Part shown: positions 36,520 through 50,767 of the stretch, one piece after another
Numbering within the stretch: the stretch's first letter is position 1
Layout: every line of letters begins with the position of its first letter
Source of the DNA: Zhengitettix transpicula
Lineage: Eukaryota > Arthropoda > Insecta > Orthoptera > Tetrigidae
Length of the DNA: 64,000 nt
Assembly (NCBI GenBank): GCA_037074705.1
Contig: CM073590.1
Location: 184,978,746 to 185,042,745 of the forward strand
Reading direction: 5' to 3'
Translations under genes and position numbers: made by a program
Notes under the pieces: generated by a model
What the model saw: the letters and a program-made list of their open reading frames with translations, nothing else
What the model was told of the DNA's origin: nothing
Databases searched by the model: none

Positions 36520-38004
36520 AATTTGTAATGTTTGGTTTACTTTGAAATATTGCTCAGTTTTAAAAGCTTGGGCAATGTAAAAGATAATTTATTTTTTATA
36601 GTGTACAAATCATCATATTGTTACAATTATTTATTTGACTTTGTTTTAGAAGTCAATGTTGTATTATATTATGAACTGAATCCATTAAAAGTGATTTAAG
36701 TAGAAATAAATCTGTTAAATTGAATAGAACTCAGCTGATTACTTAATATTACTGAATTTCAGAATTCTGTGTCTCCAAGTTGGATTAAAATTTTCTGTAA
36801 TTGAGTAAAGAAAATTTGTAATAGGTTACAAAGGAACTAGAGTGGGACTTTTGATATTTTGTAATATACACCAACAAAATTACCATCTTGACTATCTATA
36901 TCTGAATTATGATTCTGGAAGGTGATTAAAAACTTTATGAGCACAGGCAGGAAATAGGCACCATAAGCAGAAATTCTAACTTTGCATCTGTAAGGTTTTA
37001 TGTTTTCAGACATATAGCCCAAATTTTAAGCACATCCCTTTCATGAAGTTAAAAAAAAGGTTTTTTACTGTTTGTAATCCCAATATTTCATTCTAATTTT
37101 ATCCCTCTTTTATCACAGCATTAAATACACATACCCTGACAACTGGTTTGTACTTTTCTTAATTAGGTGATGGACTGTGTGATGTCCTCTGTTATTACAT
37201 TTCAGAAACAAAAAGTTCCATTTTTAATTTCAAATAAGGCAACTTTAATTTTATTCTTGTTGTACAACTGACTGACTTAAATAAATTTACTGTTTTTAAT
37301 CTAAGTGAAAAGCAAAGCTTTTTATAAGAACTCACAACAATATAATGTATTTAAAAAAGTTATGGTGATTCCCATTTTAGTGTGTATGGCAATTTTTAAC
37401 ATTAATTTGTATGTCTGACTTATGTAGTCATATACAGATACCAACTTTCATACTTGTCAATTATAAATTGGTGAAACCTTACAAATATTTCACAACTATT
37501 TTTAAAGTAAAACTTTGAAAGCAGAACTGTAGAACTGTTTCAGAATTGGACCTTAAAAATCAATAGTAACACTATTTCTTATGCCAGTGTGTTATAAATC
37601 AGTTGCAATAATTGTAATCAATATAAGATTGTTTATTTATTACAATCAAGTCTGCAACATTCTTTAATTTGCTCTAATTTGTAATAAATTTGCTGTACAA
37701 AAAGTCCATTGGGGCTAAATGCATATAGTGAAATTTTTAATTTAAAAAGAGAACCAATCACTTCTCAAACTTTGAAATACAATTTATTTAGACTTGACTA
37801 TTGGTTAGGTCCCCTGCTTTTGGATCAATCGCATATTAAAATGTAAGTTTCTAATGTATGATCCCATGGCATCTAATAGAACTAACATGACTGTTATAAA
37901 CTTTAATTAAAAAAAAGTTAAGGTCTGACAATAGATTGGTTCTGGCAATACTAATACTGACAACAAAATATTTGTATCATAAATGTGTAATTTGTAGCAC
38001 AGAA
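36520..38004. other. msl-3 3' UTR and convergent spacer
   Basis: No further coding sequence was seen. msl-3 (plus) and hydrolase copy 1 (minus) converge here. Confidence 0.5.
36705..36710 (+). terminator. Candidate msl-3 poly(A) signal
   Basis: AATAAA about 185 bp after the msl-3 stop. It is the first such hexamer past the stop, which makes it a reasonable but unproven choice. Confidence 0.55.
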
Positions 38005-40563
38005 TTAATTGGTTTCAAAAAATCTATTAATTATTGGTGCTATAAGCTTAGGACTGTTCAAGTGAATATGATGGGTTCCTTCCATATCATAGTGCAGCAC
38101 TCGTTTGGATGAGTTCTTCATTATGTCAATACTTTTTTTGTATACATCTTCATGAATGTCACCATAGTTGAATCCATGTTTAGCCCGAATGTAGAGAACG
38201 TCACAAATTATGTGTGTTGAAAATTTTAATACATGCTCATATGTTATACGGTTCCATGCATGATGTCTTACCCGTGGGTCTCGAGAAAAGTAACAGTGTT
38301 TGTCTCGAGGGGAACGCACCATACCCCTATGCAGTAAAACTTCACAGGATTCAATAGAAAGAGAATTCTTGCTACCAGTCTGGAGTAAACTCACTACTTC
38401 ATCATATGTATATGCTGGAGGCTCATTAAAATTCATCTTGTTTTCTAAGCTTATTAAATAATCTGTCAATTTGTAATAATGAAAATTAGAAATGCTTTTG
38501 TGTGCTAAAACTGTTCTTGCACAATCAATTCCTACATATTTACGTACATGTTTGGGAAATAAAGCAGCATAGACAAATATCACCACACTGCCAAATGAGT
38601 GACCAATCAAAGACATATCCGTCCAACCAAAATATTTAGCAATTAAACGAAGAACTATGACAGAATCAATAAACGAGTACACTTTGCCATTGGGAAAATG
38701 TGATGAAAATCCGTGTCCTGGTAAATCTATAGCTAAAAACCCATTCACATTTAATAAAGGCACCAGTTTATCAAAACTGCCAGCATTATCTTGCCATCCA
38801 TGAATACCAATTACTGGTTGAACATCCTGATTGCCCCACCACTTGCCTATAAAGAAGAAACATTATTAAGGAACTGTAAATTTATTAAAACATCTGGGGA
38901 GCAAACCCAAGTACTGAATTTAGGAGTATGTCCTTTAAAATGTCTGTATATTGTGTCTAACTTTTATACCCAGGTCAGTCTCTCTGTTTTTACTAATCAT
39001 TTATAAGATATGAAAAATCATCCAGAAGGAGATGTGAAAGAGAAATGAAAATGTATAAGGTTTAAATTCAATATAAGTATATCAGGATTTCTACAATTAC
39101 CAAGACATGTTGCTTAGTGTGGCAGTGTATTACCTGGTATTCTATCGTGGAGCAAGTCTGATGAGAGCTTGTATGTTTGAGTGAGGTAGTCTGACTTATC
39201 TGTGAGGCTAGCATGACCAAGAAAGTAGTTCTAATAAGTTTTGAATGCCCTATTAGAATAGAATATGATTAGCAGAAAGGTCACTTCCCTTTAAGTTTGG
39301 TATTTAAAATCAAACCATAGACATAGCATCAACAATGGCAGTAATTTTTCTCACAGAAATTATTAAAATAATTATACAAATACAAGCCAGGTCAATTAAA
39401 TGAATGAAGAAATACAGCTTCTGCAAATAAAGGATGATTTCACTAAGACTTGTGAGAAGTTCAGCTTAAGTGGATACCATGATTTGATAAAATAATTTGT
39501 GTAATAATCTTTTTGGTTGTCAGAATTGTAGATACAGCTTGAGCTGCTATTAGTAAGTGCATGCTGGCAATATGCTGTGAAAGAGGTTCGTTTGTCTGAC
39601 CAATTCTTTTCAATTCTATTAAGGGACAACAGATGTGACAGTTTTTTGAGTAAAATTGAATTAGTTAACTATTTGTTGTGGATGTGTACAGTGGACACTC
39701 AGCTGCTCTCACAGGTGAAAAATATTTATTTTTATAGTAATTTTAGAGCAAAAACAAATAAAGGGAAGACTAGAAAATACAGTCCTATAAGCTTCTATTG
39801 TTCAAATTATTTACTAATAATAACAAATTTGATTCTAAACGCTACGAGTCTATGGGACAAGGTTGATTTTGAAAATGTTTAGTAAATTGATCAAATGTCA
39901 GGGAATAAGTGAAGAGAATGAATATTGAATCAGAACCAGTAGGAACACTAAACAAAAAGTAATAGTCACATGATGAACAATTGTATTTAAGAAAAGAACA
40001 GTACTTTGTTAAAAATGAGATGGATAATTTACAGGCTCACATAATCTGCTGAAGATTATATGGGGATCAAAAGAGAATAGATAAGATAATGATGATAGAT
40101 GTACAGACCAGATACATTGAAATGTATATGAAATATGAACTGGATTAAGGAATGAATGTGGCTGTAGTGAATTATGTTGAAGCCAGTTAAAATAAAAAAC
40201 TTTCAAAATACATACATATTGTTAATAGAGCCGTAGAATACCTGCTATGTGGCCCCATGGAACAGGGATCTTCACTTCATTTGTCGGAATATGTAACAGT
40301 CTCGTGGTTCCAATCATGAGTGATGATTCACGGCATTTTTGTTGCATCTGCTTCAATAACCCAACTGAAAATAAAACAAGTTTTTATTATCTCCATCTAT
40401 CTTTTAAATTAAATGAAGCAATTAGTATCTATTACATAGTTCTTTGTGGTCACAGGTGTAAGCTTATATGCACTTTAAAAATTTATTTTTCTTTCATAAC
40501 TTTATTTTACTTTTTTTATCAACATGTATGAAACAAAAACTTACACAATAATGTTTTATACAT
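38005..40563 (-). CDS. Serine hydrolase-like protein, copy 1 (SERHL/kraken type)
   Basis: Minus-strand coding exons are 40545-40563, 40242-40364 and 38005-38846; total 984 nt, 327 aa, all GT-AG and in phase. The tiny first exon (ATG plus five codons and one base) joins in frame to give LLFGLLK, aligning with LFGLIK of copy 3, which supports this start. The family block IPVPWGHIAGKWWG follows, then GIHGW, LPGHGFSSH and the nucleophile elbow GHSFGS. The C-terminus has GTHHIHLN, placing the catalytic His. These are alpha/beta-hydrolase fold enzymes with a Ser-Asp-His triad; substrate unknown in the family, with kraken in Drosophila proposed to act in digestion or detoxification. No signal peptide is evident. 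The large last exon and the phase of its acceptor are shared with copies 2 and 3. Confidence 0.93.
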
Positions 40564-42310
40564 TTTAAAATAACAAAGTTTTTATAAAACTTTCTTTGCA
40601 CGCTATTTTGGTTATCTTTCTACGACCTTATAAGAAATGATACTATAGATAAGTTCGCGATTTAGACCTTATGATACTAAGTATGTCCGATCCTTGATAA
40701 CGATCGGTAAATAATGTCCAGTAGTCAAAATATGCGGTGGATACAAATGAATCAAACTTTTAGTACGATCATTGAGCGTTTTAAATACAGATAGCATTGC
40801 CAGGATTGTGCCGTCCTAAGAGAGAGAGGCGAAATTAAAATCCAATTTGAAACATTCAATAATTGTAAATCTTATTCTATATTATCAAATTAAAAATATA
40901 TTCGTACAATTTTCGTAGTTTTTAAAGTATTAAAAATCGAAGATTATTTTAAAGAGAAATATATTTGAAAGACTAGCTAGCATTGTACTGAGCATTGTTG
41001 TAACATATGGTAGGATGGTTTAGCTTCGAGGAATTCATTGTCGATCGTCAAGTTAACGATGTTTATCGAAAAGAGTTTCCAATAATCCCACAAGCATTAA
41101 CGATAAGTTCTGATGACAAAGTAATTAGTCATAAGAACAGGTTTAGTTGTCAGATAGCCAAGTTCCTGATTAGAGTACGAATTATGAAAAATTGGAAAAC
41201 GCTCTCATAATAGCACGGTTATATTAGCGGATTTGTATTGACAGCAATTTGAAATTGGAACATAGTCGCCTCGCGTTATGGAAGCATAAGTACAATATAT
41301 GAATATATATTCTTAATTCATTATTTATCAGTGTCCTTGGATTCATACAAATCTAAAAATGAAATAATGAGTTTATTACAGTTTAAATCTCGAGATTTGA
41401 GTTTACCTACAAAATACACGAGAGAAAACGTGTAAGACTTGTGACTGAAAATCTTGAGGATGTCACATCTCGTAGACGACTTTCCGCTTATTTATAATTG
41501 TACCAAATCAAGAGAATTACCGTTATAAGGCTGTATATGAATTTTACACACTGCCGCAAGATAAATTATAACAAAAATCGTTGTAATGAAATGGAGCCCA
41601 ACTTATCAGCTATGTTTGGCGGAAAAATATTGAGTAAATACGACTCGCCACAAATATATTCATACAGTAACTAGTAATATATAATTACAATACAAATACG
41701 CTCGTAATGGTTGATATGATTATCCATCTCCACTTCTGTATCAGTTCGTTAACATTTATCATTCTTGATTTCATTTGTCTTGGTCCTTTTAAATATAAAG
41801 AATAAACTTCGACCACTAATCTTTCTTTTTTATTTAAACCGGCAACGTTTCGGTACAGGTTAGTTCCTCCGTTAGGTCTTAAGAAAAAATACAAATTATT
41901 AATATTAATTTTTTTAGAAATAAAACGTGTATAAATTAACAAACAACATTATCAAATTGTAAATAATATGGAATTTTGAAAACAACACGTTTTAATTAAC
42001 AATGATCCTCATTATTTACACAAATACATAGCACTAGATTTTCATTAATTTCAAACTTGTTTAGCTTCATTAATTTTTTTTCACAATTAAAGAGTTATCC
42101 AATGTTTTCATTTCAGTTTTCTCGTTTTTTCAACAAAAATGGTAAATTTTCATCAAAAAATCTATTTCTGCGGGTTGCAGAATCTAGCTTTAAATAGCGT
42201 AATTGTCATTTTAAAGTTTGTCTTAGATTGATGCGAGCAGGGTCTGCTGTGCTTATTACTAAAGAACGAACCAAGCTTCTGAGCCATTTCGCCAGGAGTA
42301 TTTTATTATT
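40564..42310. other. Spacer upstream of hydrolase copy 1
   Basis: No recognised gene. A plus-strand frame at 41007-41210 (67 codons) has no family resemblance. Near 41830 a short GGCAACGTTTCGG motif recalls the loop region of several hairpin MITEs. Confidence 0.4.
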
Positions 42311-42313
42311 TAA

Positions 42314-42914
42314 CTAGCCGAGTGCCCGGCGTTTCCCGGGTATTAATTTACCATCATGATTAATGCTAGAATGAAAATCAGCGACTCCTATAACACCTAT
42401 AAACTCTCGGTCTTTTTTGCATTACTTTTTATGTAAACCCCTTCCACCACCACCCGAGTAGTAAGGGTGCTTCCCTCACTGCCTTTTGGAGTTGAAATTA
42501 GATACTTACAAATTCTAGAATGACACTTCGAGCCCTACTCCTAATGTCAGAATTAAACTCATTGACAACTTTAAATAAATGGGTTTATCTCGGTTGTTTC
42601 GCGTTATTTTAATGTAACGCCCCTCAACCCCCTCTCTTATTGGTGCTTTAAGGGGTTGAAATTGTACACTAAAATATCTATATAGAAACTATTAATCACA
42701 TAGACCCCGAAAAGTAATTAATCGACGCTGATTTCGGCCGTTTTATCATGTTTTTAAATTTCACCCCTTGTGAGTTGCCTAACGCTTTGAAAGACCGACA
42801 GAAACCTTTGCGGGGGTGAACACAACTCACCAAAGTTTCATCGCAATCGGATGAATGGTTTAGAAGCGCATAGGTGATACGCACACAGACATTCATTTTT
42901 ATATATAGAGAGAA
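42314..42914 (+). mobile_element. Dispersed non-LTR or SINE-like repeat
   Basis: The segment starts at GCCGAGTGCCCGGCGTTTCC and ends with AAGTTTCATCGCAATCGGAT, then CGCACACAGACATTC and TATATATAGAGAG. This opening, and especially the tail, are typical of common insect repeats derived from RTE-like LINE 3' ends. No open frame is present. The family is assigned from pattern memory only. Confidence 0.6.
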
Positions 42915-43717
42915 GTGAACATAGTGAGTACAGGCATACTCATGCAAACCATCTCAACAAGTCCCTCTCGCAAAGAATTACTATCCATAGTGACTGTAAC
43001 CATAGATGATAGAAAATATAAAAAAATATATCGGAGCAATACAAATTTCCGTGCTCCGGCTCCGCTCCTACTCCAAGTAAAAATCAATTACTTCATGTGC
43101 TCCATGCTCTTGCTCCGCTCCAAAGCCCTGATTGTGGTTCATGATAATGATGCAGTGAAGAGTCATTGTCATATTATTACCATTATCATTACAGAAGAAA
43201 AAGAATACGAAGAGATTTTGGGTTCATCCGTATATAGAAAGAGATTATAACCGTCGATGGCTACCAAATAACTCCAAATTTCAGATGCAAAATATACTTA
43301 TGTTTCGTTCATAATTATGAACAACAATGAAATCATAAAGAGCGTAACTTTTCCCGACGTATATTCTGTATAACGGAAAAATTATTATTATTATATTTAA
43401 ATGACACATATAATAAGTTAAATACAATATTTACTATGTATTATATTAAGCGTAAAATAAAAATGGATCAATAACTTATTAATATTACTAGCAATATTGT
43501 GAAATATAACACCTGTAATTCTAAATATATATTCGGAAATTAAATTATCAATATTTTTCGGTTTAAATGTTTTAAACTAAGAAAAACTATAGCATTATGC
43601 TTCGACCTTCATATACTCTTATTTCGAGAAATCAATTAAATCGATCGACGTCGATTACATATGGTTATATATCGAAGCGTGCATACCTCTGATCGACGTT
43701 TTATTTTGTTTGTAAGC

Positions 43718-45437
43718 ATGCGACTGTATGCCACGTTTGTTTTTGTCCTGTCAGTGTATTTTGACATTACTGGAAAATGTTTTGCGGAAACAACAGTGCC
43801 GTGGTATGAGTCTTTACCGGCAGTAGCTATGGACTATAAAGTTCATATTGATGCCGGTAAAGAAGATTGTTACTTCCAATATGTTAACCCCGGTGCCACA
43901 TTTTATGTCAGTTTCCAAGTAAGTATGTAGATCTTTTCCATTTTGTGCTCCATATAACTCTTCAGAGTTGTACGATTTGAGATTCAAACTCAGATTTAAG
44001 TAAAATATGCCAAAACCATTTTGCCATATGCCTCCATATTAGCATGCCAATAACAAACTTTTTGATATTTAATTTTCTAAACTAGTATATAACTTAAAAT
44101 TTTGGATACTGTTAATGTCATCATTGAGTATTCAGTTACTAATATTCGTAATATTTTTTATGTAAGCAAAGGGCACATGTTAAATATCAGTTCCAATATA
44201 TATATTTCCTAAAACCAATTATTGCAGAAGAAATCAACAAATAAAATGCTTAGACATTAATATTGTTGTAAATTTCTCAATACTTCATTTCTTTGATAAT
44301 CATTGGAAGTTGGATTTTATATCCTGGTTCGTAAATTGAGCCACATACTTCTATATTTTCGGTAGGTATTACGAGGTGGTGATGGAATGGCAGGATTTGC
44401 TGTGAGACATCCAAATGGACAAATTGTTCACCCATACCAATGGAGGCCAAATGCTGATTACCAAGATCAGTCATCAACCGGAGGTTATTACAGTGTGTGC
44501 ATAGATAATCAGTTTTCAAGATTTGCTGCCAAACTAGTGAATTTGTACCTTACAGTCATAAGGTAAGCAATATATGTGAACACATTTTCAGCATATTAAG
44601 CACAGTTGTTATGAATAGTTTTAATTATTATAGGCAAAAAACTACATAAAATTATAACAAGACAAATAACCAATGAGCTAATATATGCTGATTCCTTAAC
44701 TGGAAATAAATCAGTGTACATAGTAGTCCTAAACATTAAGTGTGTATGATATGTGAATTTAAAAAAATATTTTAAGGTCTCCATGAAAGTAATAAATTAA
44801 TTTAAGTGACATTCTTTTCCCTTCTCATCCTAGTTTTTCATTCTTCAATTTCATGTGTACCTGTTGAGAAGGGGAAAACCAGAATCACTATGTTATTACA
44901 ATATTGTATTATGCATATCATTAAACTCTAAGAACATTACTCATACTAATATATTTTAATTCAATCTCATACTGTAATATCTCCAATTAGAGACAATTTA
45001 AATTAATTCAAAACCTACACTTACTTTTTACCATTCCAGATATGATCAGTGGGACAAATTTACCAAGGAAGTGGAAGACCTGAATTTGAGTGTTGAGAAT
45101 TTTACTGTAAGTTTATATTTCTATTCAAATATATATTAAAATGATTATACACACACATATTCAGTTTTAAATTATCAGTCTTAATTCATATTGGGTTCTA
45201 TTGTAGATCTCCATCAAGAATGTGGAACGCAATATCAATGAAATGTTGCAATTACAGCATCATACTCGCAGTCGGGAAGCTCGTGACTACAATCTACTAG
45301 TTGACAACAATGGTTATGTTCAGAATTGGTCAGTAGCTCAAATTGCTCTAATTACTGGTACAACATTACTTCAAGTTTATTTTGTGCGTAAATTATTTGA
45401 AGTCAGAGATATTCGAGGAAGTAGGCCTAGAGCATAA
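43718..45437 (+). CDS. p24/TMED family cargo receptor (logjam/TMED6-like)
   Basis: Coding exons 43718-43918, 44366-44562, 45040-45106 and 45207-45437 total 696 nt, 231 aa. The start MRLYATFVFV was chosen because a signal peptide follows (about residues 1-23); an in-frame ATG at 43661 would add 19 residues ahead of it. The GOLD domain (about 38-125) holds the conserved disulphide pair Cys51 (AGKEDCYFQY) and Cys112 (SVCIDNQFSRF). A coiled-coil region follows (about 130-185). The transmembrane helix is about 196-215, and the short cytosolic tail begins YFVRKLFE, as in p24 proteins that bind COPI and COPII. p24 proteins select cargo between ER and Golgi. I recall this spelling as closest to insect logjam, but subfamily assignment needs a tree. 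It lies opposite in strand between hydrolase copies 1 and 2. Confidence 0.93.
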
Positions 45438-48142
45438 TATAATCAGTGGAACTTATTCATATTTTTCAATCACAAAACTGGTAATCATCAGAAGTTGGTT
45501 TGCTTCATGATCATTGGTATAATTTCCTGGATTATTATTAAAAGTATTAACTGTTAATTGTATGGTTCATTTTAAAAGCATTATTTCATATTGAGTGAAG
45601 TAATTATAATATAAATGTTTTACTTATAAAGATTACTTCCCATGATATGTAAGCTTAATAGTGATTGATTGAATTATATTATTATACAATAGACTGTTGA
45701 ATTAAGACTTTCCCACATTTTTCTCTTTTTTATACATTCTGTTTATAACCTTGCTAAAAAATACAGATATTTTCATACTTGTAAAAATACTTGCCTTTAG
45801 TGTGTTTGTAATACTCCCCACACCTTGTTTCTGTGTATCAGTATTGTTATCCTTTTGTTTGTAAAGTGTTAAAATAACTTTAATGCAAGTGATTTCAAAT
45901 ATTTATAAACTCAACATGCAAGTATTTTAGTGTTGTGAATCTGTGATTTTTACTTTGAGTAGTTTTATTTTCATCTCTCGAGATTGTTAATTAATATGTA
46001 ACTGCAGTATAATTTGATTACATTGTAACTGTTTTTTTATAGATTTTTATGTAAATTTTCTACCTTTATAATTGTACCTCTTGTTTAGCTAAAAATAGAG
46101 TAGTGAGATGGTCTGGAATATACAGTAAACTACTTTCATTTTTAATGATCTCTCTCTTAAATCTCTAATTGGCAAATATTCAATAATGTTGTGAATTATA
46201 ATGCTCAATAAAGCATTGTTAATTCATTTATGCTGTTAAATCTTAAATGATAGAAAACAATTTATATTTATAGTAAATATCTATTTTTATATTTGTGAAT
46301 TTTGTAAGTTGCTAATAAAGATTCAATGTCAACAAGGTCTATGAAGAAGTACTCTGAAGAAATTTTGTAGCTTATTGCTTTTATGCACCTTAAAGGATCT
46401 GCAAAATTATTAGAATATCTGTTAGCAGAACTAGTTACATTTTGCTACAGTAATGTGAATAATATAATTTTCATTGGTTATATTAAGCTATTAACAAATT
46501 TGTTGAGAAGTTAATGTTAATATAATTTAGAAATATCAAAGATTTTTATAGCATATTGTCTTTAATGATTACATATGTATATATAAATAAAGTGTGGTCA
46601 GCTGGCTTCCAATTTAAGTGATAGTTGTTCAATTATCCAGGCCACATACAAATCATAAATTTCATTTTACAGGAATATTTGAAAATTTTTACTTTTATAT
46701 TTACAAAAATTGAAACCAAATCTGATTCTGAATTATGCTAAAAAGGATGCAAACGTGCTGTCAACATTTTTTCGTAATAACTTTTATTGTTGGTAAATTA
46801 TTAATTAGTGTGATCCTTTTATTTCAAAATTCAGGGGAAAAACACAAATTGTTTACATATGAACAATTATATGTTTACAATTCCTAATTTAAAACATTAT
46901 GTATACAAGATCACCATTTATGTAAATGAAAATGTAAATACCACATGACATTTCTGGAAACCTTTGTCCCTCTTGTCACCTGAAGAAAGGAACAAGGTTT
47001 CCAGAAACGTGAGATATTTATATCACCACTTCTTTCGCCTGTATTTGGCTATTTTATCTATTAATACTTTCCAGTTATTATTCTAGGTTAGGCCTAATCT
47101 TTATCCTGTTCAGACCTTACTACTCTCGAGGACATGCTGACAACCTTAATATTTGTGCTTTCTCTCTCCTAAAAAAATGTTGTAAATCTTTATTTTATTG
47201 GATAAGTAGTTCTTGGGATTCCACCCAGATTAAAAGAAAACTTAATCCAGGACATTTTGATGACGGGCTCTGCCACATTCCTCACTTCACTTGATTACCA
47301 GAAAAACCTTCTATCCTTCATTTTATTACTTGGTACATAACTAAATCAGTTCCACCTGAAACAATTGAACAGTCACTATTTCTCACACCTGGAGGTGGTG
47401 TTGATTCATTATCACCATCAGACTTGTTTGAAGATGCCAAAAAATTATTAATTCAATATATTATGCATTTCCATTTTCTTTAAGTTCATATGCAACAAAA
47501 ATATTTCTCTTTGAAGTGAAAGGTGCCAAAGTTGGGCTGGCTTCCAAAGTAACATAATTATTTTTGTTAATAAAGAATATATTCATGCTTTTTAACTAAA
47601 AGTTTTAAATCTGTATATACTCAGCAGTGACACGATGCAAACTAGAGTGAAAAATGGGAAGAATAGACCAAAATATTTCAAGAATGCTAAAATCAACTAC
47701 ATCTAATCTTTGTGGAGCTTTGATTTCATTGTTTTTCTGAGCATTAGTATTCATCAATAACTTTGCATAGCATTATAATTTTTACTCTCTCAGAGTTTAA
47801 ATTTCAGTATTAACACAAAGCTGTAACAGAATACTATATCTTCATTCTCACCTTATATAAATTACTTTAGCAAAAATATTTCTGGAGATTATTCAGAAGT
47901 TCCATAATGCATGTAACAAAAGTTACCGTCACACAATAATTAATTGTTTGTTGATATTTGAAATAAAATAATTAAAAACAGCATAGAATTTAATTAACAA
48001 CACACAATTAAAATAAGACTCAGACCAACTACAGGAAAACATCAGTTGTTAATCACCTTTCTAATGCAAACCACATGAATTCCACGAGGATATACTTGAA
48101 ATAAAATATTTAGTTACAGTACAATATTAGACAATAAAAAAT
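45438..48142. other. p24 gene 3' region and spacer
   Basis: Contains the p24 3' UTR (candidate AATAAA at 46207-46212 and 46313-46318), an FB-2 relic at about 46935-47068 and a piece like the MITE at 55340-55489 near 47205-47260 (TTCTTGGGATTCCACCCAGA). No gene seen. Confidence 0.5.
46935..47068. repeat. FB-2 foldback, short deletion copy
   Basis: A central hairpin (TTTCTGGAAACCTTTGTCCC against GGAACAAGGTTTCCAGAAAC) is followed by the FB-2 right end CTGTATTTGGCTATTTT. Compared with the copy at 53831-54163 most of the inner sequence is missing. Confidence 0.75.
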
Positions 48143-48978
48143 CTATGTTTTATTAATAAAGTGATTAATAATTGGAGCAATCTCATGAGGACTGTTTAAG
48201 TGAAGATGATGTGTCCCTTGCACTACATGCTTTTCAAAACCTTCTGCAGACTTTTGTAGAATGTGTTCAATTTCTTGTTCCAGTTGAGGGTCCTCTATTT
48301 GTAAACCATTAGATCCTTTGATATATAATATCTTTGAAGTTATGTTAGCAGCCATCTCTAAAATTTGTTCATGAGTAAATCCAATAAACTGCACTGTTTT
48401 TAATCTTATATCCCTACTTAACCGATATTTGTCATCGCCAACAGGAGTTGCGCCTCTTTTTAACAGGATCTTAGCACTTTCCTTCGTTAACGAGTTCTTA
48501 ATTACACTGTCTGACAAGCGGGTTAATAATTCTTTGTAACTATAAACAGGTGCTTTACTTGCATCATACTGTATAATATCTAAAAATTGATCAATTTTTT
48601 TACCAAGTATTAGAACTTCCTTCTCAGGTTTGGCAGATATTGGTTTGAGGGTATCTATGGAAATTAGTTTATCCACATTTTCGGGAAATATGGATGAATA
48701 AATAAATGCTTGAATAGCACCAGCTGAATGTGCTAAAAAAGAAACTTGTTCCCAATTGAAGTATTTGACCACCATTCTCAGAAATTTGAGTGACTCAATG
48801 TTGTGGTAAACCAATCCAGGTTGCAAATGTGAAGAGAATCCATGGCCAGGAGAATCAATAGCAAGTACACTTATGTCCCTTGAAAGCAGAGGAATAAGTG
48901 TATCCCATGTTCCAGCATTATCTTGCCACCCATGAAGAGCTAAGAATACATTCGGATTTTCTTTTCCCCACCATTTTC
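48143..48978 (-). CDS. Serine hydrolase-like protein, copy 2, last exon only
   Basis: A single open exon of 836 nt starts after a TTTTCAG acceptor at 48979-48980 and ends in a stop at 48143; it encodes about 278 residues homologous to the last exons of copies 1 and 3. Visible blocks are KWWGKENP, LALHGWQDNAGTW, DSPGHGFSSH, the nucleophile elbow as AHSAG (Ser kept, first Gly replaced by Ala), and GTHHLHLNSPHEIAPIINHF. No stop or frameshift. I could not find the expected upstream exon encoding IPVPWGHIAG between 48979 and 52368. The acceptor phase equals that of the other copies, so it could be spliced to the 5' exon of copy 3, or the gene may be 5'-truncated. The diverged elbow suggests altered or relaxed constraint. 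Confidence 0.85.
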
Positions 48979-50767
48979 CTGAAAATGATAAATACTTTTA
49001 ATTACATATAACTAAATCAGGAATGCTAAAGAGTTTGGTCAGAAATATTTTATGTACAACTTGTTAAAATACTTTAAATAACAATTTTAATTGATGATTT
49101 AAAAATCGTAAATTTGTACAGTATGGATATACATGATTTATACTCAGGTATTTCATTCAAAGGAGAGAGATCCAATAAGAAATGAGCTGTAGCATTTGAT
49201 TAATTGTTTACATCAAACCACAATGTGCTACTACAATAAAGTGTAATTATTTTTAAAATAATTAATTTTTAGTTAATTATAATATAGAACAATCCTTCCT
49301 GTTCTCTGGGTTAACTAAACAAGTATTGGAAAGATGCTGCTGCAGAAAAAACAACAATAACTAATAACAGCAGACAAAGAATATTAAACAATAAATAAAC
49401 CATGCTAGGTAATGATACTACGCCATATATAAGTCACTTATATCACAAACCATTCATTATAGAATCCCTTTCGCAAAATTCAAATGTAAGCCCTCATCAG
49501 TATTAATGAGATTATTTTTTGTTAGTCCTAATCTCAAATACATCCAGTTAACAAACATTGTTATCACTTACATTTTGATTTCCCCAAGATAATCTTTGGA
49601 CAATGATGGGAATGACAGAAGATAAGAGTTCCAAAGTGAGTAACAGCAGTAGAAAGAGGTGGGTGCGTACCGTGAAACATAGAGAATAGAGGAGGAAAAG
49701 TAGAAGAAATACTAAATGAAAGAAAAAGAGTGGTGGAGAGATAGACAACTGTGGAGGTCCTCGATTCCCAACCCAACAAATACTGGAAATAAAGAAGAAT
49801 CTATTAATTGCCACAATATATACATGTTATGCAATAATGTATGCAACAGGCTGCTTTTAAAGTACATAATTGATGCAAATACAATAGTTCAAGTTGTTTC
49901 TATTATCCGTTACTATCTGCAATGACAGAGAAATTAAGACATGTCTGAATTAGTTTCTCTAAAAGAACATTAGATCAGGCAACATTAATTCATTGTTTGA
50001 GTAAAAATTCCTGGATTGATAATAATAATATAAGGCTGTAGTATCATTTTCAAAAGTATATGATGTTATCAACAAAAAATGGAAGTGATTAAGACTTTGA
50101 TAGTTTATGGTACCTTCCAGTACATAGTATGACCAATATTTTGATTAATTACAATTTTAACAATATGACTACTGATGGTTTTCGTGGCCACATTAATAAC
50201 AATATTATGACTGGATTTTTAGTATTATGCCATGTTTCATTGTGACATTTCACATGAAAGCATCGAGCTTTATAATTTCATAATAAACATTTTAGTTAAC
50301 AATGAGAGACAACTCTTTTAATTTTACTGGTGGAATGATATAAGCAACATTCGATATGAAACAAAATATGTGGTACACCCTCAAAAGAAAATTATTGCGG
50401 TCTTGGAACAAAACTGTGTTGGTATCCAAACCAGAGTAATATATAATGAGAATGTCAGAGAAATAGAAGAAAAGTGTATCTTTGCTTAATATTTCTGGCA
50501 GAAATCACATTCAAATGATAAATGGTACTTATACTTCACAAATGCATTCCAGTTTTTACAAAAATATTTCTAGAGGTATGTTGATTGTAACAATATAAAT
50601 GTAGTTTGGCACTGCCCGAAAGATTATAATTGTAAAATCATATGATCACTTCTTAAATGCATTACCAAACACCTCAACTCAGTTAAATTTAAAAATGCAC
50701 TTATAGTAATTGCAGCTCAAGCTTATGCCATAGTTCCAATGTTAACCGTTTGTATGAAGTATTCTAA

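Noticed and set aside
43661..43717. Longer N-terminus for the p24 protein
   Set aside because: The extra 19 residues would put charged residues before the signal peptide; the internal Met at 43718 fits the family better.
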